From Variovorax paradoxus (GTDB taxonomy: Bacteria > Pseudomonadota > Gammaproteobacteria > Burkholderiales > Burkholderiaceae_C): a DNA stretch of 64,000 nt. The position numbers and the translations under genes are program-made. The notes under the pieces were generated by a model. It was given only the letters and a program-made list of their open reading frames with translations. It was not told the origin of the DNA and did no database searches. Positions within the stretch are counted from its first letter, which is position 1. Each line of letters opens with the position of its first letter. Location: contig NZ_CP123990.1 of NCBI RefSeq assembly GCF_029919115.1, positions 5,110,501 through 5,174,500 on the forward strand, given 5' to 3'. Positions 28,556 to 35,711 of this stretch are shown in pieces.

Positions 28556-29263
28556 TCACTTCGGCATGCCGCCGCACGCCATCGGCGGCGGTGCGGGCAA
28601 GGACGAGGCGGGCTTCGGATCGGCCGGCATGGGCTGCACTGCGAGCCAACTGGCCACGGCGTTGATGTCGGCGGTGGTCATGCGGCGGCCGATCTCGGCC
28701 ATGCAGTCGGGCGCGAGCGCATGACGCTCGTTGGTAAGCCAAGCGCCGAGCTGCGACGACACGTAGAGCCGCGGCAGCCCGAGCAGCCCGGGAATGGCCG
28801 GTTGCACGCCGGTGAGCGCTGCGCCGTGGCATTGCACGCAGGCGGGAATGCGGCGCGCCGCATCGCCTTCGAGCGCCAACTGGCGGCCGCGCGCCAGCTG
28901 CGTGGGCGTTGCATCGCTCGCGTTCGAAACGGGCGGATAGGGCAGGTCCAGGCCCGCAAAGTATTCGGCCATTTCCATCAGGTACGCATCGGAGAGGTGC
29001 TGCACCATGTAGGTCATGTCGGCATTGAAGCGCCGGCCGTCGCGAAAGCTCCGCAACTGGTTGAACAGGTACCCGGCGGGCTTGCCGGACAGGCGCGGAA
29101 AGTAGCCGGCATTGGTGGTGGCGCCTTCGCGCCCGTGGCAGGCAATGCAGGCGGCCACGCGCTGCTCGATGCCGCTGGCCGCCATGGCAGCCCCGTGGCC
29201 GCCGAGCAGCAACAGCAATGCGATTCCTGCAAGGCCTCTGAAGAAGTGGCGGACGGCCTTCAT
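28556..29263 (-). CDS. Two-haem periplasmic cytochrome c
   Basis: A 235-residue cytochrome c4-like protein. The signal peptide (LAGIALLLLLGGHGAAMAA) is followed by two haem sites, CIACH (about residue 40) and CVQCH (about residue 148). Each half has a cytochrome c fold with a Met ligand candidate. The ATG at 29263 shares its A with the stop of the upstream DUF2970 gene (TGATG). With the three-haem protein it probably forms an electron-transfer pair at the outer face of the inner membrane. Confidence 0.87.
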   Translation of the reverse strand: MKAVRHFFRGLAGIALLLLLGGHGAAMAASGIEQRVAACIACHGREGATTNAGYFPRLSGKPAGYLFNQLRSFRDGRRFNADMTYMVQHLSDAYLMEMAEYFAGLDLPYPPVSNASDATPTQLARGRQLALEGDAARRIPACVQCHGAALTGVQPAIPGLLGLPRLYVSSQLGAWLTNERHALAPDCMAEIGRRMTTADINAVASWLAVQPMPADPKPASSLPAPPPMACGGMPK

Positions 29264-29451
29264 CACGTGCCGGCCGCAAAGTGCGCAAGCGCCAGCAGCC
29301 CCGCAATGAGCAGCAGCACCGTGACCAGCGCGACGCCGATCAGCGGCAGCACCCCGACCTGCTCGGTGCGCCGGTCGGCATCCGCACGGCGGCCGCTCAG
29401 CCCGATGAAACTCCAGAGAACAGCGCGTACCGCGCGCATGAGATTGACCAT
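29263..29451 (-). CDS. DUF2970 small membrane protein
   Basis: A 62-residue protein with the DUF2970 pattern: an N-terminal AVLWSFIGL segment, a short charged linker and one C-terminal membrane helix (PLIGVALVTVLLLIAGLLAL). Its role is unknown, but DUF2970 genes are often near cytochrome genes in betaproteobacteria. It is translationally coupled to the two-haem cytochrome (TGATG) and diverges from the MocR-type regulator gene. Confidence 0.75.
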   Translation of the reverse strand: MVNLMRAVRAVLWSFIGLSGRRADADRRTEQVGVLPLIGVALVTVLLLIAGLLALAHFAAGT

Positions 29452-29548
29452 GCACCGACTGTGCCGCAACCGCACGCAAAAAAACAGATGCAGTTCAGGA
29501 TCAAATCACCAGTGCAGATAAAGTCATCCAGATGAAAGCAGGCCCGCG

Positions 29549-31067
29549 ATGAAGCGCTACGAAGCCCTTGCCGCCGACATCGAGACATCGATCCGCCAGG
29601 GCACGCTGAAGACCGGCGACCGCCTGCCTTCGGTGCGGCAGACCGGCGAGAGCCGAGGTGTGAGCGCGTCCACCGTGTTCCAGGCGTATTACCTGCTGGA
29701 GGCTCGCGGGCTGGTACGCGCGCGGGACCGTTCGGGCTACTACGTCACGGCCGGCGGGCTGCGCGATGCCCTGCCCGAAGCCAACCTCACCTCGCGCCCG
29801 GCCGAAGGGCGTCACGGCCGGCGGGCTGCGCGATGCCCTGCCCGAAGCCAACCTCACCTCGCGCCCGGCCGAAGGGCCGAAGTCGCTCGACGTGAGCGGC
29901 CACGTGTTCGACATTCTCGAGGCCAGCATGTCGCGCAAGGTGGTGCCCTTCGGCTCGGCGTTTCCAAGCCCGCTGCTGTTCCCGCTCGCGCGGCTGGGGC
30001 AGTTCATGGCCGCCAGCGCCAAGTCGCTCGACCCGTGGAGCACGGTGGACGACCTCACGCCCGGCAGCGCGGCGCTGCGCCGGCAGATTGCGCTGCGCTA
30101 CCTGGGCGACGGCATGCAGGTGCCGGCCGATGAAATCGTCGTCACCAACGGCGCGCTGGAGGCGCTCAACCTGTGCCTTGCGGCGGTCACCCGGCCCGGC
30201 GATTCGCTGATCGTCGAATCGCCGACCTTCTATGCGGCACTGCAGGCGCTGGAGCGCATGGGCCTGCGTGCAATCGAGGTGCCAACGCATCCTGGCGAAG
30301 GCATCGACCTCGAGGCGCTGGAGCTTGCCATTGCGGCTCACCAGCCCAAGGCCTGCTGGTTGATGACCACCTTCCAGAATCCGCTCGGCAGCCTCATGCC
30401 CGATGCGAAGAAGAAAGCCCTGGTGGATCTGCTCGCCCGGCACGCGCTGCCGCTGATCGAGGACGACGTATACGCCGAGCTCTATTTCGGCGACCGGCGC
30501 CCGGCTCCGGCCAAGGCCTTCGACACGCAGGGCCTCGTGCTTCATTGCTCTTCATTCTCGAAGTGCCTGGCGCCGGGCTATCGCATCGGGTGGGCATCGG
30601 CGGGGCGCTTCGCGCGGTCCGTGGCGCGGCTGAAGCTGACCACCACACTGAGCACTTCGGTGCCCGCGCAACTCGCGCTGGCAGGCTATCTGGAGAAGGG
30701 CGGCCTCGACAAGCACCTGCGCAAGCTGCGCCAGACGCTGGCCGTTCAACAGGCGAGCTTTGCGCAAGCCGTGGGCCATTACTTTCCGGAAGGTACGCGC
30801 GCCACGCGGCCGCTTGGCGGGTACTTCATGTGGGTCGAATTGCCTGCGCACGTGAATGCGCTCGATATCCACCGGCAGGCGCTGGAACTCGGGATCAGCG
30901 TCGCGCCCGGGCCGATCTTTTCGGCGACGCGAGGCTTCTCCCATTGCCTGCGGTTGAACTACGGACATGCATGGGACGGGCAGGCGGAAAAGGCGATGCA
31001 GACGCTCGGGCGCTTGGTGGCAAAGACAGCGGCCCGCGGCCCCGGGCACGAGAAAATCGCTTCGTGA
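29549..31067 (+). pseudogene. MocR/PdxR-type regulator, frameshifted by a tandem duplication
   Basis: The original product would be a 483-residue GntR-type winged helix (about residues 5-75, MKRYEALAADIETSIRQGTL) joined to a class I aminotransferase fold that binds pyridoxal phosphate (Lys316 in SSFSKCLAPG). A perfect 67-bp tandem duplication at residue 66 adds 67 bases, which is not a multiple of three, and shifts the frame. The first frame then stops at 30133. The aminotransferase part stays open in another frame from 29766 to 31067. Removing one copy restores an uninterrupted 1452-base gene. Such regulators usually control adjacent divergent genes, here the cytochromes. The overlap with alkB is GTGA. 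Confidence 0.9.
29744..29877 (+). repeat. Perfect 67-bp tandem duplication
   Basis: Bases 29744-29810 and 29811-29877 are identical at all 67 positions, beginning GTCACGGCCGGCGGGCTGCG and ending GCCGAAGGGC. They lie at the join between the helix-turn-helix domain and the linker of the MocR-type gene. Confidence 0.97.
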
Positions 31068-31714
31068 CGCTCGATCTTTTCTCCGACGCAGAACTGCCGC
31101 GCCGCAACGAGGCGATCGGCCCGGGCGCGTGGGTGCTGCGTGGCTTCGCGCTGCCCTTCGTGAACGAACTCCTGCCCGCATTGAATGAGGTCGAACAGCG
31201 CGCCGCCTTCCGGCACCTCGTGACTCCGGGCGGTCTCACCATGTCGGTGGCAATGACCAACTGTGGCCGCCTCGGCTGGATCTCGGACCGGCGCGGCTAC
31301 CGCTACGGCGAACTCGATCCCGAAACCGGCCGGCCATGGCCGCCGATGCCCGCGGTGTTCGAGCGCTTGGCGCAAACGGCCGCGGCCGAAGCCGGGTACG
31401 AAGGGTTTGCGCCGGACGCCTGCCTGGTCAATCGCTACGAGCCCGGCACGCGGCTGTCGCTGCACCAGGACAAGGATGAGCGCGACTACGGCGCGCCCAT
31501 CGTCTCGGTTTCGCTCGGCATGCCGGCCACATTCCTGTTTGGCGGGCTCGCGCGCGGCGACAAGGCCGCTCGCGTTCCGCTCGGTCATGGCGATGTCGTC
31601 GTGTGGGGCGGGCCGGACCGGCTGCGCTATCACGGCGTGCTGCCGCTCGAAGACCGGCCGCATGCGCTGCTGGGCAGCCGGCGCATCAATCTCACTTTCC
31701 GCAAGGCAGGCTGA
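31064..31714 (+). CDS. alkB: DNA oxidative demethylase AlkB
   Basis: An Fe(II)/2-oxoglutarate dioxygenase that repairs 1-methyladenine and 3-methylcytosine in DNA. The 216-residue protein carries the iron ligands His134 and Asp136 (SLHQDKDE) and His190 (RYHGVLPL), plus the 2-oxoglutarate-binding arginines in SRRINLTFRK. The GTG at 31064 overlaps the end of the MocR-type gene, so its translation may depend on ribosomes reaching that stop. No ada gene is nearby. Confidence 0.95.
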   Translation: MTLDLFSDAELPRRNEAIGPGAWVLRGFALPFVNELLPALNEVEQRAAFRHLVTPGGLTMSVAMTNCGRLGWISDRRGYRYGELDPETGRPWPPMPAVFERLAQTAAAEAGYEGFAPDACLVNRYEPGTRLSLHQDKDERDYGAPIVSVSLGMPATFLFGGLARGDKAARVPLGHGDVVVWGGPDRLRYHGVLPLEDRPHALLGSRRINLTFRKAG

Positions 31715-31920
31715 GCCGGGGTGGCGCTACGTTTCAGTTAAGTCAAACGGATGACTTGTCCCGCTTTTCTGTGCACAACTCTGTGGGTTGTCTGAGGACC
31801 CGGGTCGCCGGAGCAAGCACTGGCGCGGGTTTGCACCACATTGCCCGTTGAACGGGCACCGGGGCCGGCAGTGGAAAAAACAGCGTCGAAAAGAGCCAAA
31901 CTTGCGAGCCGCGGAAAACA

Positions 31921-31957
31921 AAAAAGCCTTGCAAGTCGTTGACTTGCAAGGCTTTTA
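31921..31957 (-). terminator. Intrinsic terminator after the tRNA
   Basis: On the minus strand, AAAAGCCTTGCAAGTC and GACTTGCAAGGCTTTT form a perfect 16-bp stem around a three-base loop, ending in a run of T residues. It lies directly downstream of the tRNA. Confidence 0.9.
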
Positions 31958-31964
31958 ATGATCT

Positions 31965-32041
31965 TGGTGGCTCTTCACGGATTCGAACCGCGGACCTGTG
32001 GATTATGATTCCATCGCTCTAACCGACTGAGCTAAAGAGCC
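31965..32041 (-). tRNA. tRNA-Met (anticodon CAT)
   Basis: A 77-base cloverleaf with encoded CCA (31965-31967). The acceptor stem is GGCTCTT pairing AAGAGCC, the D arm GCTCAGTCGGTTAGAGC, and the T arm CGCGGTTCGAATCCGTG. The anticodon loop is ATCATAA with CAT in the centre. CAT also occurs in lysidine-modified tRNA-Ile2. The T4-A69 pair favours elongator methionine, but this is inference. The initiator is excluded because the first base pair is G-C. Confidence 0.85.
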
Positions 32042-32189
32042 GTTCGGCGCAGTTTTGTGCCGAGCCCAAGATTATAGCGCAGGCTGCGGGGCTTCAATCA
32101 AGACCCGGTGCGCCCAGGAGGTGTCTTTTTTGCAAGGACCAACCCCGAAGCCGCCCGCCGCCCGTACAAGCCCGGGTGAGAATCCTCCG

Positions 32190-32855
32190 ATGTCCGCGCT
32201 CCCCCGCGCCCCTTCCGCCAAAGCCGCCACCGAGCGCGACGCCATGCCCGACGATCAGTTGATGCTGGCCTACGCGCGCGGCGACGGCGCCGCGTTCGAT
32301 GTGCTCTATGCACGCCACGAAGGCGGGCTGTTCCGCTTCGTCAAGCGGCTGCTGGGCGCGCGGCTGGCGGCGCAGGCCGACGAAGTGTTTCAGGACACCT
32401 GGGTGCGCATCATTTCCGCGCGCGACAGTTTTTCGCCGCAAGGCGCCGCCTGGCGCACATGGGCCTTCACCATCGCGCACAACCTGGCCATGGACCGGCT
32501 GCGCGTGAGCGGCCGCGAGGTGGCGCTCGACGCTCATCCGGACGAGGGCGACGACGCCGTGCCCACGCTCGACCGCGGTGTGCGCGGCGCGGTCGATGCC
32601 GCCGCGCATCCCTCGGCCGAAGAACTCGCGTTCTGGCGCGCCGCCGGCCGCCGGTTGCTGGCCTGCCTCGACGAACTGCCGCCCGAGCAGCGCGCCGCAT
32701 TCCTGCTGCACCATGAAGACGGGCTGACGGTCGAGGCGCTCGCGGCCAGCCTGGAAATCGGTTTCGAGACCGTGCGCAGCCGCCTTCGCTACGGGCTGCA
32801 GAAACTGCGTGGCTGCATGGAGCGCTACTTGGCGGTGCTGGAGCAGCGCGCATGA
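32190..32855 (+). CDS. ECF-type RNA polymerase sigma factor
   Basis: A 221-residue sigma factor with region 2 (FDVLYARHEGGLFRFVKRLL through EVFQDTWVRI) and region 4 (LDELPPEQRAAFLLHHEDGL through FETVRSRLRYGLQKLRG). Region 3 is absent, as in extracytoplasmic-function sigma factors. The ATG at 32190 is chosen, with MSALPRAP; an upstream extension to 32055 enters the tRNA region. The next gene, overlapping by four bases (ATGA), is a one-helix membrane protein and probable anti-sigma factor. The inducing signal is not evident. Confidence 0.9.
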   Translation: MSALPRAPSAKAATERDAMPDDQLMLAYARGDGAAFDVLYARHEGGLFRFVKRLLGARLAAQADEVFQDTWVRIISARDSFSPQGAAWRTWAFTIAHNLAMDRLRVSGREVALDAHPDEGDDAVPTLDRGVRGAVDAAAHPSAEELAFWRAAGRRLLACLDELPPEQRAAFLLHHEDGLTVEALAASLEIGFETVRSRLRYGLQKLRGCMERYLAVLEQRA

Positions 32856-34111
32856 ACACCGGCGGCAAGAACGGCGGCGGTTTCAACGGCGATGATGACG
32901 GCGCATTGCACGACCTCGTATTGCGCCGCGCGCTGGACCATGCGCCGGACAACGAAGCGCTGCCCGATCCGCGCACCCGGGACGCGATCCGGAAGATGGC
33001 GCATAACCTGACGCCTGTTTCCAATCCGGTCCCCCCGTCCGAAGCCGGGGGCGCCGCGCCCTGGTGGCGCCGCTTGTTCGGCGAAGGAAATGCGCGTTCC
33101 CGCATGCCCTGGAATGCGGCTTTTGCAACCGTGCTCGTGGCCACTTTCGTGACCGTGCTCTGGTATCGCGAGCCGGTGCCTGATGCGCGGCTCGATGGCG
33201 AGGCGCAGGTGGGCGGTGCCGCTGTACCCGCACCGCAGGAAGCGGCACCCGTCCAACCAGCTCCGCAGGCCACAGAAGCTGCGCGCGATACGGCGAATGA
33301 GGAGTTGGCCCGGAGCAGGGCCGATGCCTTGCGCCGGCCCGCGCCGGCATCCTCCGGCAAACAGGCCGCGACCGCGCCGGACATTGACAGGAAGACGTCG
33401 GAGGCGCCTCCGGCACCCGTACTCGCCGCGCCGCCGTCCGCACCGACACCTGCACCTGCACCTGCACCTGCACCTGCACCGGAGCCTGCCGCCGTACCCT
33501 TCCCGCCGCCGGCCCCTGCCGCTGCGGCATCGAAGGTGATGCCTGCGCCGTCGATTGCGGAGCAATCGGCAGCCGAGCCGCGGGCATTCCCGCGCACCGA
33601 AGATCGAAGCACGGCCGCGCCCGTGGCCGCGGCAGCGCCACCGCCGATGCAGCGCGAGCGGACGGAAATTGCGCCGGCATTGTCCGCACAGCGCAATGCC
33701 GATGCCCAGCCTTCCGGCGCATTGCGCCCGGCACCCGCTCCGCGCGCGGCAGCCACCGCCGGGGCCGCAAGCCCGCAGGGCGATACATCGCCGTTCTCGG
33801 CGTTGGACAACTGGACGTCCTTCAACTACGTGCGGGCGGGGCAAGCCGTGCGCCACGCGCGTGGCGACATCGAGGGATTGGCCGCGTCGGTGAACACGGT
33901 GGCTCGTTCGGCCACGCTTACCGGCAGCGACCTGGCCGCGCCGGTTGAAGCGCGCCTGGAGCTCTACAGCGGCACGGCGCTGCTGGCCGTGCTCGAGATT
34001 GCGGGCGACCAGGTGCGATGGACGCCCCAACAAGCGGGCGGGCGTCCCTTGGTGGGCACGCCGCCGGCATCGGCGCTCGCCGCGCTGCGGGCGCTGCTCA
34101 CGCGGCAATAG
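32852..34111 (+). CDS. Probable membrane anti-sigma factor with Pro/Ala-rich linker
   Basis: A 419-residue protein with a short cytosolic N-terminus, one membrane helix (about residues 86-105, NAAFATVLVATFVTVLWY), a long Ala/Pro-rich periplasmic region (about residues 110-310), and a folded C-terminus starting near DNWTSFNYVRAGQAVRH. The overlap with the sigma gene is the basis for calling it an anti-sigma factor. I do not recognise a standard zinc-binding anti-sigma motif. The linker holds a (ACCTGC) repeat at 33448-33480. Confidence 0.7.
   Translation: MNTGGKNGGGFNGDDDGALHDLVLRRALDHAPDNEALPDPRTRDAIRKMAHNLTPVSNPVPPSEAGGAAPWWRRLFGEGNARSRMPWNAAFATVLVATFVTVLWYREPVPDARLDGEAQVGGAAVPAPQEAAPVQPAPQATEAARDTANEELARSRADALRRPAPASSGKQAATAPDIDRKTSEAPPAPVLAAPPSAPTPAPAPAPAPAPEPAAVPFPPPAPAAAASKVMPAPSIAEQSAAEPRAFPRTEDRSTAAPVAAAAPPPMQRERTEIAPALSAQRNADAQPSGALRPAPAPRAAATAGAASPQGDTSPFSALDNWTSFNYVRAGQAVRHARGDIEGLAASVNTVARSATLTGSDLAAPVEARLELYSGTALLAVLEIAGDQVRWTPQQAGGRPLVGTPPASALAALRALLTRQ
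33448..33480 (+). repeat. Hexanucleotide repeat (ACCTGC)5 plus 3 bases
   Basis: Five whole copies of ACCTGC in a row plus ACC encode alternating Ala-Pro in the probable anti-sigma factor. A six-base unit keeps the frame, so copy-number change would only alter linker length. Confidence 0.95.
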
Positions 34112-34142
34112 CAATCTGGAGAGCGCCGCAGCGCTGTTGCCG

Positions 34143-34922
34143 TCAGGCGTTCTTGAAATCGGGCTGGCGCTTGTTGAGGAAGGCGTCCATGCCTTCCTTC
34201 TGGTCAGCCGTGGCAAACAGCGCGTGGAACAGCCGGCGTTCGAACATCACGCCATCGGACAGGCCGCTTTCGAAAGCGCGGTTGACCGACTCCTTGGCCG
34301 CCATCACCGCGATCTGCGAGTAGCCCGCAATGACCAGCGCGGCGCCCAGCGCCTCGTCGGCCAGCTTTTCGTAAGGCACCACGCGGCTCACGAGGCCCGC
34401 GCGCTCGGCTTCCGCCGCGTCCATCATGCGGGCGGTGAGCGCCATGTCCATCGCCTTGCTCTTGCCCACTGCGCGCGGCAGGCGCTGCGTGCCGCCGGCG
34501 CCGGGGATCACGCCGATCTTGATTTCGGGCTGGCCGAACTTGGCGTTGTCGGCCGCAATGATGAAGTCGCACATCATCGCGAGCTCGCAGCCGCCGCCAA
34601 GCGCAAAGCCGCTCACGGCCGCGATCACCGGCTTGCGGATCGAGCGGATGGTTTCCCAGTTGCGCGTGATGTAGTCGCCCTTGTACGTGTCGATGAAGCT
34701 GTACTTGGCCATCGCCGCAATGTCGGCGCCGGCCGCAAAGGCGCGTTCGCTGCCCGTCAGGATGATGCAGCCGATGGCGTCGTCGGCATCGAAGGCCTTG
34801 AGGGCGGTGCCCAATTCAGTCATCAGCGCGTCGTTGAGCGCATTGAGCGCCTTGGGACGGTTGAGGGTGATGATGCCGACCTTGCCTGCTTCGGTCCGCA
34901 CTTCGATGTTTTCGTAGCTCAT
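34143..34922 (-). CDS. Enoyl-CoA hydratase
   Basis: Hydrates trans-2-enoyl-CoA in fatty-acid beta-oxidation. The 259-residue crotonase has the oxyanion-hole segment AFAAGADI, the catalytic glutamates in [12 protein letters not shown] and FGQPEIKIG, and [11 protein letters not shown]. The closest pattern is the mitochondrial-type short-chain hydratase. It stands alone, divergent from the DUF2325 gene, and its upstream region includes the Fur-like palindrome. Confidence 0.95.
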   Translation of the reverse strand: MSYENIEVRTEAGKVGIITLNRPKALNALNDALMTELGTALKAFDADDAIGCIILTGSERAFAAGADIAAMAKYSFIDTYKGDYITRNWETIRSIRKPVIAAVSGFALGGGCELAMMCDFIIAADNAKFGQPEIKIGVIPGAGGTQRLPRAVGKSKAMDMALTARMMDAAEAERAGLVSRVVPYEKLADEALGAALVIAGYSQIAVMAAKESVNRAFESGLSDGVMFERRLFHALFATADQKEGMDAFLNKRQPDFKNA

Positions 34923-35012
34923 GGTGTCTCCGGGGGAAAGAAAAAACGCCTCGCTTCACTATACCCAGCATCCAGCGCAGGCCTCCCTTGCTGCGCCAGG
35001 TAAGACTTTAGT

Positions 35013-35027
35013 TGAGAATTATTCTCA
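35013..35027 (+). promoter_or_regulatory. Fur-type operator
   Basis: TGAGAATTATTCTCA is a perfect 7-1-7 palindrome, matching the Fur consensus TGATAATNATTATCA at 13 of 15 positions. It lies 16 bases before the ATG of the DUF2325 gene and 90 bases from the divergent enoyl-CoA hydratase start. Confidence 0.82.
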
Positions 35028-35042
35028 TCTAGAATCGCCACC

Positions 35043-35693
35043 ATGGAGTTCCCGATGCAAGAGCAAAGGCAAGAGCAAGACCTGGCGAAAGAGCACGAAC
35101 ATGCCGTGTTGCTGCGGGCGTATGCGCGCGTACAGGAGCGCTGCTCGCGCCTCCTGGCCGAGCAGGCCGCAATGATCGAACGGCTCGAAGCGCGGGTCGT
35201 GCGGCTGCGTGGTGCACTGGTGGCGCGCGATTCGGCCATTGCCATCGTGCGCGAAGAACTCGCGGCACGCGCTGCCGTTGGCAACGCATTGCCGAAGCGC
35301 CTTGACGCGCTGCTGGCGCCGGCAAGCCGGCGCCGCATCACGCCATCTCACGGCGCGCCTGCCGATCTTCGCGAGAAAGCGGTGCTGTGCGTGGGCCGCG
35401 GAGAAGAAGCGCCATCGCTCGCACGGCAACTGGTGGAGATTGCCGGCGGCCGCTATCTGCACCATGACGGCGGAGACGACGTCGACGACCCCGCGCTCGA
35501 GGCCGGCCTGCGCGCCGCCGACCTGGTGATTTGCCAGACCGGCTGCGTGAGCCACGGTGCGTACTGGCGCGTGCAAGACCATTGCCGGCGAACCGGCAAG
35601 CCCTGCGTGCTGGTGGGCGGGCCCCAGCCGATCCAGTTCGTGCGGCAGCAGCCGGCCGGCGAGCCCGCCGCGCAGAGCGAGCGTCGGCCGTAG
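35043..35693 (+). CDS. DUF2325 domain-containing protein
   Basis: A 216-residue cytosolic protein. Residues 10-75 form a likely coiled coil (EQAAMIERLEARVVRLRGAL). Residues 112-200 are a DUF2325 domain, with AVLCVGRGEE, a YLHHDGGD segment, and DLVICQTGCVSHGAYWRVQD; Cys and His residues there could bind metal. The function is unknown. The Fur-type palindrome immediately upstream predicts repression by iron. ATG codons at 35043 and 35055 are both possible. Confidence 0.85.
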   Translation: MEFPMQEQRQEQDLAKEHEHAVLLRAYARVQERCSRLLAEQAAMIERLEARVVRLRGALVARDSAIAIVREELAARAAVGNALPKRLDALLAPASRRRITPSHGAPADLREKAVLCVGRGEEAPSLARQLVEIAGGRYLHHDGGDDVDDPALEAGLRAADLVICQTGCVSHGAYWRVQDHCRRTGKPCVLVGGPQPIQFVRQQPAGEPAAQSERRP

Positions 35694-35711
35694 TTCAGCG
35701 ACCGCCTCGGC

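Noticed and set aside
31715..31920. Possible small gene between alkB and the tRNA terminator
   Set aside because: The short open frames here have no ribosome site and no family resemblance; I see only a 7-bp hairpin around 31842-31856.
31965..32041. tRNA-Ile2 (lysidine type) instead of tRNA-Met
   Set aside because: Both have a CAT anticodon. The acceptor stem with T4-A69 fits methionine better, though a tRNA model search would be needed for certainty.
33448..33480. Possible CRISPR or mobile repeat
   Set aside because: The unit is only six bases, without spacers, and encodes Ala-Pro in frame; it is a coding microsatellite.
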